A stretch of DNA of 64,000 nt from Planctomycetota bacterium (lineage in GTDB: Bacteria; Planctomycetota; UBA1135; GCA-002686595): assembly GCA_014238415.1 (NCBI GenBank), contig JABABA010000018.1:1-64000 (forward strand), given 5' to 3'. Each line of letters opens with the position of its first letter. Within the stretch, counting starts at the first letter, position 1. Shown in pieces: positions 1 to 8,924 of this stretch. The translations under genes and the position numbers were made by a program. The notes beneath the pieces were generated by a model. That model saw nothing but the letters and a program-made list of their open reading frames with translations. It ran no database searches and was not told the DNA's origin.

Positions 1-1009
1 GAATTCCCTCCAGGAAGGATCGCATGTTCTCCTCGCCCGCATCCAGGGCCAAAGCATGCTTGGCAAAGACCTTTGCACTATCAAGATCATCCAAGAATCT
101 CGCGGACCAATGCGCCCCAAGCAGGAAGATATAGAATCCGTGTTCCGTATTGTCGATCTTGCCAGCATCCAAGTAGCCCTTGGCCAAATCTGTAGCATCC
201 CCGAGCTGCTCTTTGGTGAGCGAAGAGTTCACCAGGACAAAGAGTGCAGCCTCAAGAGTTCCGGCCTCATTCTTGGGGTCAATCTCTGCAACAAGCTGAG
301 CCAAAGCCAGATCCACATCCTCAACCTCGATCAAGACCTCGACGGCACGCGGGATCAGACCAGCGGTCTCTTTGCTCTTGGTGGTAATCACGCTCCTGAC
401 AATCTCAAGGCAAGAGCTTGCGCCGGGGCTCTTGGTTCCCGCATCTGAAAGATGGTCCGCTACCGCTCTCCAGGCGCTGAGGCGCTTGTCGCCTTTGGCT
501 TGACGGTAATCAGCCACCAACTTGAGAACAGGTTTCAGTTTGGCCATTCCCTCCTCACGCAAGACTGCCATGTGCTTCAGGTAGGGCCCAGGTCCCCCTT
601 CCTTGTAACCAGTACGCCCAAAAGAGTCACCATCTGCAGTCAAGAGCATGATGGTGGGGAAACCGGTGACTCCTAGTTTGTTCTTGAGTTCTTCATTACG
701 CTTGGGGTTGGGGACCAGGTCCTTGATCTCCTGCTTGCGCGGGAAGTCCAGCTTGACCAGCACATAGTCACCCTGAACAGCATCGAGCCACTCATCATGC
801 TCAAAGACTTCAGAGTCCAGTCGGATGCACCAACCGCACCAGTCAGAGCCAGTGAAATCCACGAACAGGTCCTTACCTTCTGCGCGCGCGACCTTGACCG
901 CTTCGTCGTAGTCCTCCAGCCAAGGTCCTTCGGTCTCAATGGGGATGGCATTGGCCAGGGCCGGAGCCATGAGGAGGGCGGTAGTCAAGGCACGAAGGGG
1001 TAGTTGCAT
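1..1009 (-). CDS. secreted thioredoxin-fold protein, C-terminus beyond left edge
   Basis: Reading the minus strand from the ATG at 1009 gives 336 codons open to the left edge, so the protein is partial at its C-terminus. Residues 1-21 form a Sec signal peptide ending near ALANA. A thioredoxin fold follows, with the redox motif CGWC at about residues 58-61 inside SDWCGWC and the conserved cis-proline in VTGFPT near residue 118. This resembles the thioredoxin_7/DsbD-gamma type, so a periplasmic thiol-disulfide or reductase role is likely. From about residue 165 on the protein is helical and may hold TPR-like repeats. No clear Shine-Dalgarno precedes the ATG, but the signal peptide begins exactly there. 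The substrate is unknown. Confidence 0.85.
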   Translation of the reverse strand, partial: MQLPLRALTTALLMAPALANAIPIETEGPWLEDYDEAVKVARAEGKDLFVDFTGSDWCGWCIRLDSEVFEHDEWLDAVQGDYVLVKLDFPRKQEIKDLVPNPKRNEELKNKLGVTGFPTIMLLTADGDSFGRTGYKEGGPGPYLKHMAVLREEGMAKLKPVLKLVADYRQAKGDKRLSAWRAVADHLSDAGTKSPGASSCLEIVRSVITTKSKETAGLIPRAVEVLIEVEDVDLALAQLVAEIDPKNEAGTLEAALFVLVNSSLTKEQLGDATDLAKGYLDAGKIDNTEHGFYIFLLGAHWSARFLDDLDSAKVFAKHALALDAGEENMRSFLEGI

Positions 1010-1312
1010 GGGGTCTGTTGGCTGTCTTGTTGGGTTACTGCTAGAAGCGCTGGACGCCCACAGAAGTCGATCTGGGGAGCCAGCGTGTTTGCCGACACTG
1101 CTCTTGTAGGGCCCAACCGCCTGGAAATCCGCTGACGAGGATCCAGCAGTCGAAACTCAAGGGTATCGATAAGGAGAAAAGAGCATAAGCTCCCGGCCTC
1201 CAAATACGACCCCAGAGACAATCCTTCCAGAGGAACGCTCAAAAAAAAGCGCCGCAGGCGGACAATCCATACACAAGCGTATCCCTACAGGACATGCCCG
1301 GAAAGACCCAGG
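1010..1312. other. intergenic region between two minus-strand genes
   Basis: About 300 bases with no convincing gene. The short open frames here have no recognisable domain and no ribosome site. The only structure I see is the terminator-like hairpin with a T-run (listed separately) just after the isomerase gene. The rest should hold the promoter of the thioredoxin-like gene, but I could not identify clear -35 and -10 boxes. Confidence 0.5.
1241..1262 (-). terminator. possible intrinsic terminator after the isomerase-like gene
   Basis: On the minus strand, about 50 bases after the stop at 1313, a short GC hairpin (CGCC-TGC-GGCG) is followed by a run of eight T (eight A at 1241-1248 on the plus strand). 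The stem is only four pairs, so it is weak. Its position and T-run fit Rho-independent termination of the three-gene operon that starts at 3808. Confidence 0.45.
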
Positions 1313-2239
1313 TCAGCCCTGCAACTTGCTGCGTACGCGCTCCAGCAGGCGGCGAGTGGCCAGAATGCCCTCTTTTTCAGACAGACCCCCGCCCTCGTAC
1401 TCGATGCCCACAAAACCGCGGTAGCCCGCATCTTTGACAATACCCATCATGCGCAGATAGTCCGTGTGAACCTCATTGCCGTGCTCATCAAAATCGTGTG
1501 ACTTGGCGCTCACCGCCTTGGCGAATGGCATCAGTTCTTCGACACCCTTGTAGCGGTCGTAGCTCTTGCCGCAACCCAGGCGAAAGTTGCCGAAGTCCGG
1601 CAAGGTGCCCACGCGCGGGTGGTTTGCTCGGCGCATGACCGCCGAAAGCCATGAACCATCCGAGGACAGGCCGCCATGGTTTTCCACGATCACATTCAGC
1701 CCATAGGGCGTGGCCACTTCCGCCAGGTGCACCAGGCTATCGGCCGCACGGCGTTCGGCCTCGCCACGGTCACCCCCACCAGCGGCGTTGACCCGAATGG
1801 AATGGCAACCGAGGTAAGCTGCTGCAGCCAACCACTTGAAGTGATTGTCCACTGCCTTGCGACGACCGGTCTTGTCCTCATCGGCCAGGGCACCTTCCCC
1901 GTCCACCATGATCAAGAGGCTCTTGACCCCGTGATCCGCGGCGGCCTTCTTCATCTTGGCCAAGTACTCAAAATTGCCTGCCTGGGCCTTGAAGAAGGAG
2001 TTCACATACTCAAGCCCGTTCACCCCGTAGTCCTCACGAGCAACGCGGGCAAAGTCCAGGTTGTCCAGACCTCCCCCGCGCAGAGCCCGGTGCAGGGACC
2101 ACTGGGCCAATGAAATGTCAAACCACCCTTCATCCCCAGCAGCGCTGGTGAAGCCAGAAGCCAAGAGGCCCGGAGTGGTCAAGCAAGCAGCAGCTGAAGC
2201 CGTGCCCTGCAGAAGTTGGCGGCGTGAGGAAAGGCTCAT
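1313..2239 (-). CDS. Tat-exported sugar phosphate isomerase/epimerase-like TIM-barrel protein
   Basis: The 308-residue protein starts with a twin-arginine signal (SRRQLLQG, residues 5-12) followed by a hydrophobic stretch, so it is probably folded in the cytoplasm and exported. The remainder matches the xylose isomerase-like/AP endonuclease 2 TIM-barrel family. Metal-site-like segments are IVENHGG, the SHDFDEHG histidine/aspartate stretch and IEYEGGG near the end. Such proteins act on sugars or inositols; the substrate cannot be read from sequence. It starts 21 bases after the CobW-like gene and is probably the last gene of an operon with the genes at 2261 and 3341. Length is normal for the family. 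Confidence 0.85.
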   Translation of the reverse strand: MSLSSRRQLLQGTASAAACLTTPGLLASGFTSAAGDEGWFDISLAQWSLHRALRGGGLDNLDFARVAREDYGVNGLEYVNSFFKAQAGNFEYLAKMKKAAADHGVKSLLIMVDGEGALADEDKTGRRKAVDNHFKWLAAAAYLGCHSIRVNAAGGGDRGEAERRAADSLVHLAEVATPYGLNVIVENHGGLSSDGSWLSAVMRRANHPRVGTLPDFGNFRLGCGKSYDRYKGVEELMPFAKAVSAKSHDFDEHGNEVHTDYLRMMGIVKDAGYRGFVGIEYEGGGLSEKEGILATRRLLERVRSKLQG

Positions 2240-2260
2240 TGGAGCAGTCTACCCCAGCAA

Positions 2261-3319
2261 TCAACCCTGAAGAGGGTTCGGAACCAGCTCCCCCCCGGCC
2301 TTGGCCCAGCCCCTGCGCAGTTCCTGCTCATCGAGCCCCACGCCGATCAGCACCAATTGGGATTGAACCAGATCTTGGCTGGGCACCCTTTCGGACCCAT
2401 ACCACTCTCCCACCCCTTGTACCTCCAGACAGGCCCCATCAGTCACGCGAACAAGACCCTTGATGCGCAGCAAGCGGGGATCCCGTCGCCTCGCCAGAAA
2501 ATGCAGCCAGATGTCCAGGACTTCTCGATCGAGGGGAGCCTCGGAGGTCAAACATACAGCGATCACTCCCTGTGTGTGCTGCCCATCGCACAAACCTGAG
2601 TGATCATGGGCATGGGTCTCCACTCTTTCACGCAGGGTGGCCAGGTCAGGTGCAGGTTGAAGCAGTTCCGCCAACTCCTGCTCATCAGCCAACACGCCCT
2701 TGGTGGCGCTCACGACCTTGGCACCGGGCGCACAACGGCCGACGATTTCCCGTGCATTCGCGCGCTGGTCATCAGCCGCACGGTCCCAATGCGAGAGCAC
2801 CACCGTATCGGCGTGGGCCAACTGTTCGCGCACTTCCGGATGCTGCTCCAACTGCTCACCCAGGGAGCCGGTGGCCACCAAAGCGACCACCCGCGGCGGC
2901 GCAAGAGCGGCGGCCAGATTCTCCTCGACCAGCAGGGTACGCAGAATCGGACCGGGGGAAGCCAGGCCACTGGCTTCGATCAAGATCCGGTCAAAGCGCA
3001 GGGGCAATAGATGCCGACTACGCTTACGCAGTAGCTCACGGAGGGTGCGCAGCAAGTCTCCTTGGATGGTGCAACACAAGCAGCCCCCCGGAAGTTCAAT
3101 CAACCCCTCCGAGCTAACATCGAGAAGCGCGCCGTCGAGCCCCACATCACCAAACTCATTGACGATCACCACGGCCCGCCCTCCCTCAAGTGGGTCCAGC
3201 AGGGGCGAGTTCAGCAACTGGTTCAGAAGCGTGGTCTTTCCGCTTCCCAAGAAGCCGACCAACAGAGTCAGGGGCAGGGGGCTGGTCAAGGGCCCAAGAC
3301 CATACGCTGCCCAGCCCAT
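2261..3319 (-). CDS. CobW/COG0523-family GTP-binding metallochaperone
   Basis: 352 residues. An N-terminal P-loop (GFLGSGKTT, about residues 22-30) is followed by NEFGDVG, by the diagnostic GGCLCC metal-binding motif (CxCC) and by the Walker B-like RILIEASG. A His/Asp-rich stretch (HAHDHS) lies before the C-terminal CobW_C domain. The family uses GTP hydrolysis to deliver metals such as zinc or cobalt to client proteins. The usual NKxD guanine-specificity motif reads SHWD here, so nucleotide preference may differ. It sits between a small unknown protein (22 bases upstream) and the isomerase-like gene (21 bases downstream), both on the same strand. The client is unknown. Confidence 0.9.
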   Translation of the reverse strand: MGWAAYGLGPLTSPLPLTLLVGFLGSGKTTLLNQLLNSPLLDPLEGGRAVVIVNEFGDVGLDGALLDVSSEGLIELPGGCLCCTIQGDLLRTLRELLRKRSRHLLPLRFDRILIEASGLASPGPILRTLLVEENLAAALAPPRVVALVATGSLGEQLEQHPEVREQLAHADTVVLSHWDRAADDQRANAREIVGRCAPGAKVVSATKGVLADEQELAELLQPAPDLATLRERVETHAHDHSGLCDGQHTQGVIAVCLTSEAPLDREVLDIWLHFLARRRDPRLLRIKGLVRVTDGACLEVQGVGEWYGSERVPSQDLVQSQLVLIGVGLDEQELRRGWAKAGGELVPNPLQG

Positions 3320-3340
3320 GGATGCACGAATTGACCAGCC

Positions 3341-3808
3341 CTAGGCTCCCCAGCGAAAGTCGCGATCCCGCAGCCGTGCTTCCAAGTGAGCGAGCAGGCC
3401 CTTGCTCTTGGCAAGAGTGCGGCGGCCTTCTTGAATCGTAAAGAGCCCCTCGGCCAGACGCTCGCGCCGGTAGGACCCGAGCACCTGCCACTCATCCTCG
3501 CTCAAGACGCCGGTCAATTCCTGATGCCCCGCCTCACCCATCAATGCGGTCTCAAGCCAGGCCGCATGCTTGGCGGCGTCGAGGAAGGCTAGTTCCAGAT
3601 CCTCCAACAGGATCGCCAGTCGCCGCTTTCGGGCACGGGTCATGCAAACCACCAATCCTGGACGCTCTGCTATGCGCGCAAGGGACGCCTCCACCCGACC
3701 GAGCGCGCGCACAATGCGGTCCAGTGACCAGGCCGTGGCGCGCTGACGCAGGTCGCTCTCACCAAGGCGCGAGAGGTTGATAGGGAAATCGGGATGATGG
3801 CGTGTCAC
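3341..3808 (-). CDS. hypothetical helical protein
   Basis: 155 residues, probably from a GTG start at 3808; no strong ribosome site is visible, so the start is uncertain. Composition is rich in Arg, Leu, Ala and Glu with a helical pattern and no membrane segment or signal peptide. I recognise no domain. It is the first gene of a tight run with the CobW-like and isomerase-like genes, so it may be co-expressed with them. Coding is supported by its length, by its position in frame-compatible operon spacing and by natural-looking amino-acid composition. Confidence 0.6.
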   Translation of the reverse strand: MTRHHPDFPINLSRLGESDLRQRATAWSLDRIVRALGRVEASLARIAERPGLVVCMTRARKRRLAILLEDLELAFLDAAKHAAWLETALMGEAGHQELTGVLSEDEWQVLGSYRRERLAEGLFTIQEGRRTLAKSKGLLAHLEARLRDRDFRWGA

Positions 3809-4049
3809 GAGTCTGGAGGCGTCTACCCATCAAACTGTACCACCCTACGCCTGTTCAGGCAGGCAAGTCAGCGTCCCGAAGTAGGTCCAATTCGAGGGAT
3901 CAAAGCAAACGCCAACCTGGGCGTCGGAGCATCAACCGGATCATGATGCTTCTGCTCAGACTAGGACGCCCCGAGGGACACGAGCAAGCAAGCAAGACTC
4001 AGCAAAGTAATCAGAACCGGAACACAGACATGAGTTCTCCGTGTAGACA

Positions 4050-4391
4050 TTACGCAGCTCCGTTCTCGGACCCTGCATCTGTTCGGGAGGAACCATCGTT
4101 GGATCTCGCAGGTCCCGTACCATGGAGAGCACGCAGATCCCTGAATTCCCTCACGGCGCGTCGACTGCGAGCCCGCTCCAACTCCAGTGCGTGCTGCAAG
4201 AAATCTACACGCAGGGCATTGTCTTCGCTCTGACGGCGCAAAGTATCGATCTGCACACAGGCCTGAGCCAAACGGCTCCGCAGGGAAGCAATCAATAGAC
4301 TCAACGAATCATCCTGATTCTGCACCCGAATGGTGCCTGGCACAGGATCAGATCCGTCTCCGGACTGGGAAGAAGGTTGGAGAGGCTGCAT
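4050..4391 (-). CDS. small coiled-coil protein, unknown function
   Basis: 113 residues from the ATG at 4391, which has a purine-rich GGATAGG about six bases upstream; an in-frame TTG lies two codons earlier. Residues roughly 25-90 show a heptad-like pattern of Leu/Ile/Val with charged residues (LLIASLRSRLAQ, LRRQSEDNALRVDFLQHAL), indicating a coiled coil flanked by disordered Ser/Gly-rich ends. No signal peptide or known domain. It follows the NadR-like ATPase gene on the same strand after about 90 bases. The gene is short, so confidence is moderate. Confidence 0.5.
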   Translation of the reverse strand: MQPLQPSSQSGDGSDPVPGTIRVQNQDDSLSLLIASLRSRLAQACVQIDTLRRQSEDNALRVDFLQHALELERARSRRAVREFRDLRALHGTGPARSNDGSSRTDAGSENGAA

Positions 4392-4483
4392 ACACAAACC
4401 TATCCCATTGACAGCCTTACTGGGGAATCATCAATGTCCCATTGCGAGACCGAAAAGCCATTCTGTGTGCCCCGCCCTCGGGT

Positions 4484-5176
4484 TCAACGAAAAGCAGATT
4501 CAGGTACTCGGTTCGAGATTACGTGGGAAGACTCAGGACCCGGCTGTTCCAGGGACTGGGCAGCATCTCGGGTGAGGCCGGATAGATAGCGCGTGTCCGG
4601 CGTGGCCTTCTCAAGCCCACCCAAGGAGAGCACTCGCTCAATGCAGCGCTGGCGTTCCTGCATGGCCAGGGACGCCACGGGCACATAGGGCACCCCGAAG
4701 AACTCCAGCATGAACTTCACCATGCCATCGATACGAAGCACCTCTTCCCAGTCCAGACGCTCGCGCACTCCGTCTGACGCCAAGAGAGCCCGATGCGGCC
4801 GAACAAAGAAAACGAGCCCCTGCTTTACCCCTTGCATATAGGCGGCCAACCGAGGATCCCGTGCAACCTCCGCCAGCAAAGTCCCATGCTGCGCGGCGTA
4901 TGCCAGGTTGCAGAAGGCCCGGTCGGAGACAAAGGCGCCCCGTTGCTCCGCTTCTGCCTCTGAGCGCGCCTGGCGCAGGAAGACCTCTGCCTGGTAGCGA
5001 TTGACCAGATCCACGTCTGCCCGCAGGCTGTCCACTTGGGCCTCCATTTCGGCCAGAACACTGCGGGCCACCTCACTGATCATGGGGATACCGTAGTTGT
5101 CTCGGATCCAGCGAGCGAGAGTGGTCTTGCCCGTAGAGTGGGCACCGACAAGGTAGATTCGGGCGGGTTGCTCCAT
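4484..5176 (-). CDS. NadR/AAA_28-like P-loop ATPase
   Basis: 230 residues from an ATG at 5176, with TAGG about eight bases upstream. The N-terminus carries a P-loop GAHSTGKTT (residues 11-19), and FVSDRAFCNLAYA further on matches the second conserved block of AAA_28/NadR kinase-like proteins. Members phosphorylate small molecules such as nicotinamide riboside, but this protein has no NadR nucleotidyltransferase domain, so the substrate is open. Cytoplasmic. It is divergent from the PilZ gene across about 240 bases. Confidence 0.75.
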   Translation of the reverse strand: MEQPARIYLVGAHSTGKTTLARWIRDNYGIPMISEVARSVLAEMEAQVDSLRADVDLVNRYQAEVFLRQARSEAEAEQRGAFVSDRAFCNLAYAAQHGTLLAEVARDPRLAAYMQGVKQGLVFFVRPHRALLASDGVRERLDWEEVLRIDGMVKFMLEFFGVPYVPVASLAMQERQRCIERVLSLGGLEKATPDTRYLSGLTRDAAQSLEQPGPESSHVISNRVPESAFR

Positions 5177-5416
5177 GGGGTGAGCCTACCAGATGTTGTG
5201 GGGGGGTCTAACTGAAACCACAAGATACGCCCTAAAACCACCTGAGGCCGCAGCCCAGAAGCCGGCCCGCATCCTGGCCTCGACCCCACCTTTGCAACCT
5301 CCTTCAAGCCCCTCCAAAAGCGTGCCCCGATCTGAGACGCAGGAGGGCACGGATAGGCCAACGGGGCTCAAGCGAAACCCTCCAGTGTGCCGATCAGGGG
5401 AGCAACGGACCAGCCC

Positions 5417-6154
5417 ATGATCTACTCCCACTGGCAGCACAATACTGGCATCGACCGCCGCTCAACCACGCGCGTCACGCTCCCTCCCTCCGACAGCCTG
5501 GTTGTCGAAGTGGAATGGGACGGATACGTGATTCCCGCAAACCTGGCGGATCTCTCCGCCCGCGGAGTGGGCTTGAAGATGTCGCACGAGCCTGAGCCTC
5601 AGCTGCCCATGGGCTCCCTGGTCAAGGTGCTCATCTCCCACCCGATCGATGGCTGGCAGGTGCAGACGACCGCCGAGGTGCGCAACAGCTGCCTGACCGG
5701 TCCCGACCATGTCCATGTGGGCCTGGCCTTCATCAACGAGGGGGATCTGCTTTCCCAACTGGACTCAGCCCTGGGACGCTACTTCAACCGACGCGGAACC
5801 GATCGGACAACAGCAACTCTCAAAGAGCGCACACCCATCGAGTATCGTTTTGATGAGAAGACGATCGAAGCGTCTTTGGTAGACCTCTCCGTCAGCGGAG
5901 CCGGGATCTGGTACACCGGATCCCCCGATAATCTACCCAGTCAACACTCTACGGGGCAAGTCACCCTGCCCTTCGGAGATGGATGCAGCACAGCCCTCAA
6001 AGTGCGCGTAGCGCGCCTTTGCTCTGCCGAAGGCGGCACCTTGATCGGCCTCGCCTTCGAGCAGGCCACGCCTGACCAGGTCAGCGCCATCGAGACCTGG
6101 ATGAGCCAGCGCTCCAACGACCTCAAGGCCTTCGAGAGCGACTTCGCGGCCTAG
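5417..6154 (+). CDS. protein with two PilZ domains, predicted c-di-GMP receptor
   Basis: 245 residues from the ATG at 5417, preceded by AGGGGAG about 14 bases upstream; an in-frame GTG at 5387 would add ten residues but has no ribosome site. The N-terminal half has RRSTTR (RxxxR) and DLSARGVG (DxSxxG). The C-terminal half repeats this with RGTDR and DLSVSGAG. Both PilZ domains therefore keep the two c-di-GMP-binding motifs. No membrane segment or signal peptide. Tandem PilZ proteins usually control exopolysaccharide or motility machinery by binding c-di-GMP. The large polysaccharide locus starts about 3 kb downstream, which makes it a plausible target (inference). Confidence 0.85.
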   Translation: MIYSHWQHNTGIDRRSTTRVTLPPSDSLVVEVEWDGYVIPANLADLSARGVGLKMSHEPEPQLPMGSLVKVLISHPIDGWQVQTTAEVRNSCLTGPDHVHVGLAFINEGDLLSQLDSALGRYFNRRGTDRTTATLKERTPIEYRFDEKTIEASLVDLSVSGAGIWYTGSPDNLPSQHSTGQVTLPFGDGCSTALKVRVARLCSAEGGTLIGLAFEQATPDQVSAIETWMSQRSNDLKAFESDFAA

Positions 6155-6232
6155 AGCCCTGGGGGCCCCTTGCCCCTGCTCGGACCCAGGTCACCTTTGG
6201 GGAGAGCTCTTCGGGCTTGGTAGACTCGGCGC

Positions 6233-6922
6233 ATGCGCCAGACCCTGCCCCTCTTGTTTCTTCTGTTCGCCGCCTGCGAGGCGCCTGCGATCCATGAAGC
6301 CCCTGTAAGGGAAGGCCTCAATGACCGCTTCCTCGATCCAGACCTGGATGTCGAGAGATTTGAGGTTGCCTTTGAGGGGGAGTCCCGCGAAGTCTGGCGC
6401 GAACGGACGGCGATTCAAGACCTCCTGGGCCTCAAGCCGGGCATGGCCGTAGCAGACATCGGTGCGGGCACAGGGCTCTTCACCTTCCCCATGGCCAATG
6501 CAGTGGGCGAACAGGGCCGAGTCTATGCGGTGGAGATCTCCCCTGTCTTTCTTGAGAACCTCAAGGCCCAGGCACAGCAACGCAAGGTTTCCCAGGTACA
6601 GACCGTCCTCTGCCCAGAAGACGACTCGGGCCTCGATGCGAACACCATCGACCGTGCCTTCGTCTGCGACACCTACCACCACTTCACCTACCCTCTGACG
6701 ACTACCAGCTCAATACTGCGCGCCCTACGCCCGGGAGGCCAATTGCTCGTGGTCGACTTTGAACGCATCGAAGGTGTCAGCCGTGACTGGATCCTGGGAC
6801 ACGTAAGAGCCGGCAAGGAAACAGTGCGCGCGGAAATTGAAGAGGCAGGCTTCCGTTTTCTGAGAGAGATTCAGGTGGAAGGCCTTGAGGAAAACTACTG
6901 CCTCCTCTTCGAAAGACCTTGA
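6233..6922 (+). CDS. class I SAM-dependent methyltransferase with lipoprotein signal
   Basis: 229 residues from ATG 6233. The N-terminus is hydrophobic and ends in a lipobox-like FAAC (about residues 12-15), predicting a lipoprotein. The rest is a class I methyltransferase Rossmann fold: motif I is VADIGAGTG, followed by VYAVEISP, and then a conserved FVCDTYHHF segment and RPGGQLLVVDF. The catalytic fold looks intact. Export is odd because SAM is made in the cytoplasm, so either SAM reaches the periplasm or the N-terminus is not processed. The sulfatase-like gene follows 34 bases downstream on the same strand, so they probably form an operon. Substrate unknown. Confidence 0.8.
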   Translation: MRQTLPLLFLLFAACEAPAIHEAPVREGLNDRFLDPDLDVERFEVAFEGESREVWRERTAIQDLLGLKPGMAVADIGAGTGLFTFPMANAVGEQGRVYAVEISPVFLENLKAQAQQRKVSQVQTVLCPEDDSGLDANTIDRAFVCDTYHHFTYPLTTTSSILRALRPGGQLLVVDFERIEGVSRDWILGHVRAGKETVRAEIEEAGFRFLREIQVEGLEENYCLLFERP

Positions 6923-6956
6923 TCCCTACCAGAATCCTCCCCTGGGAAGACATCAC

Positions 6957-8924
6957 ATGACGGGCACAATGAAAGGGCAATACGCAGAGCAACCGGCAGC
7001 CCACCCCGCGCAGAAGAATCCCGAGGGTGGCAGCCCGATCCTGCTTGGGGCATGCTCAGCGGTGTGTGCCTTCCTGGTTGCCTGCGGATCCGACCAAGAA
7101 GATCTTCACGCCCCCCGCGAAGTTCGCACGACGCTCTTCAGCCTGCTCGCTTCCTTCGAGCCGACCTCGGTTGAGCGCGCGCCCGCAGAAGCAGGCCCCC
7201 GTGTGGACCTGCTACAACCCACGCGGCTGGGCCTGGGCCCGGGGGGAGCACGCCCTGCGTTGGTCTTGCAGGGAAACGCCCTGGTGCAGTTGCCCTTGCC
7301 AGAGGGACCATCGGGCCGCGAGATGCTCGTAGGGCTTGCTCCACACCATGAGTCCTGGCAGGGAGGACAGGTGACCAGCCGCATTTGGATGGATGACGAC
7401 TTGTTGCACGAGGCCAGCATCTCCTGCTCCCCGGAGACTCCCGAGGCCCAGCGCCAGTGGAAGGAATTCTCTGTGCCCCTGCCATCGGAGTCGGGCGTGA
7501 TCGCCTTCGAAACGATCTGGGACGACAGCGCCCAAGACTTCCCCGCCCTGGGCTTCGGACGCCTGGAGGTGCATCTGCCCAGACTGGTAGAAGCTCAACC
7601 AGCCGACAACGAGCATCCCAATGTGCTCCTGATCGTGGTGGACACCCTGCGCGCGGATCGCCTTGGCCAGGGAGGCAATGGGCGAGACACGAGCCCGGTA
7701 ATGGACGGCCTTGCGGAAGAGGGCACGCGCCTTTTGTGGGCCCTCACTGCTGGACCCTGGACCCTGCCGGGAACAGCTTCGATCTTGACCGGCCTTGCAC
7801 CCCCCGAGCATGGCATTGGTGCATCTTCCACAAGCTCCCTGGCACACCCCCTGTTCACCCTGGCCGAGGCCTTCCAGCATGAAGGCTGGTTGACTGCCGG
7901 TTTCAGCATGAACCCTCTGATATCCGAGGGCAGTTGCTTCGATCAGGGCTTCGAGACATTCAACTCACGCCGTTGGGCCATGGCGCGCGAATGCGAGAGC
8001 GACTGGCTCGACTGGCTCGGAGAACACGCAGAGGAACGGTTCTTTCTCTACCTGCATCTGGTGGAACCTCACTTTCCCTACACGCCCAGTTCCGAATCCT
8101 GCCAGGCCCTGGGAATCGCGCCAGCCCAGGGAGAGGACCATCTGGACCTGAGACAAGCCCTCAAGCGCTGGTATGAAGCCGGGACCGGATCACCAGGCGC
8201 CATCCGCAAATTGAGCGCCCGGCAACTGGACCTCTATGATGCAGAAGTGCGGGATGCGGACGCCGCTGTTGGCAGAGTGCTCGATCAACTGAAGAAGCTC
8301 GGAATTCACGATCAGACCCTGATCTGCATCACCAGCGACCACGGAGAAGAATTCAACGAACACGGCTGGGCACAGCACGACGCGCAACTCTGGAATGAGT
8401 CCCTGCATGTACCTCTGATCTTTGCGGGTCCCGGAGTCCCACGGGGCAAGGTAATCGAAGGCCCCCTTGAGAACCGTCATCTGGCCCGGACCCTGATGGA
8501 CCTGGCTGGAATCAGTGGGACAAGAACTGGAACCTCGCGCAACCTGCTGCAGGCCAACGCTTTACGAGAGGTACTTGAACAGGGTGCCTATTCCATGCAT
8601 GCACGAGGCCTGTGGTCTGAGCTGGAGACCAGAAGATTGGTGCGCCTGGGACAATCCCATGCTCTGCGCCGGGGGCCCTGGGAGCTGATCAGCTGCCCCA
8701 ACACCGACCAGGAGGGGTCGAGCCCCATAATCCGGCTGTTTCACACCGAAAGGGACCCTGAGCGCTCCTGGGACCTCTCAAGCGAAGAGCCAATCCGCAC
8801 CCAACGGATGCGTGACGAAATCGAAGCCTGGATCCAAGCGGGCCTCGCGATTCAACCTCCCCTACGGCCCACGGCGGCCGAAACCCGCAACATGCTGGAG
8901 GGCTTAGGTTATGGCGGAGGCTAA
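6957..8924 (+). CDS. sulfatase-like (alkaline phosphatase superfamily) lipoprotein
   Basis: 655 residues from ATG 6957, chosen because GGGAAGA lies about eight bases upstream; an in-frame start at 6885 would overlap the preceding gene. A lipobox FLVAC follows about 40 residues. An N-terminal region of about 160 residues precedes the sulfatase domain. That domain begins VLLIVVDTLRADR, a metal-binding aspartate motif, and has TSDHGEEFNEHG as the second metal site. At the active-site position the canonical C/S-x-P-S/x-R reads TLPGTAS. The formylglycine-forming Cys/Ser is therefore replaced by Thr, as in phosphoethanolamine- and phosphoglycerol-transfer relatives. It is a hydrolase or transferase of the cell envelope; substrate unknown. 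Confidence 0.85.
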   Translation: MTGTMKGQYAEQPAAHPAQKNPEGGSPILLGACSAVCAFLVACGSDQEDLHAPREVRTTLFSLLASFEPTSVERAPAEAGPRVDLLQPTRLGLGPGGARPALVLQGNALVQLPLPEGPSGREMLVGLAPHHESWQGGQVTSRIWMDDDLLHEASISCSPETPEAQRQWKEFSVPLPSESGVIAFETIWDDSAQDFPALGFGRLEVHLPRLVEAQPADNEHPNVLLIVVDTLRADRLGQGGNGRDTSPVMDGLAEEGTRLLWALTAGPWTLPGTASILTGLAPPEHGIGASSTSSLAHPLFTLAEAFQHEGWLTAGFSMNPLISEGSCFDQGFETFNSRRWAMARECESDWLDWLGEHAEERFFLYLHLVEPHFPYTPSSESCQALGIAPAQGEDHLDLRQALKRWYEAGTGSPGAIRKLSARQLDLYDAEVRDADAAVGRVLDQLKKLGIHDQTLICITSDHGEEFNEHGWAQHDAQLWNESLHVPLIFAGPGVPRGKVIEGPLENRHLARTLMDLAGISGTRTGTSRNLLQANALREVLEQGAYSMHARGLWSELETRRLVRLGQSHALRRGPWELISCPNTDQEGSSPIIRLFHTERDPERSWDLSSEEPIRTQRMRDEIEAWIQAGLAIQPPLRPTAAETRNMLEGLGYGGG

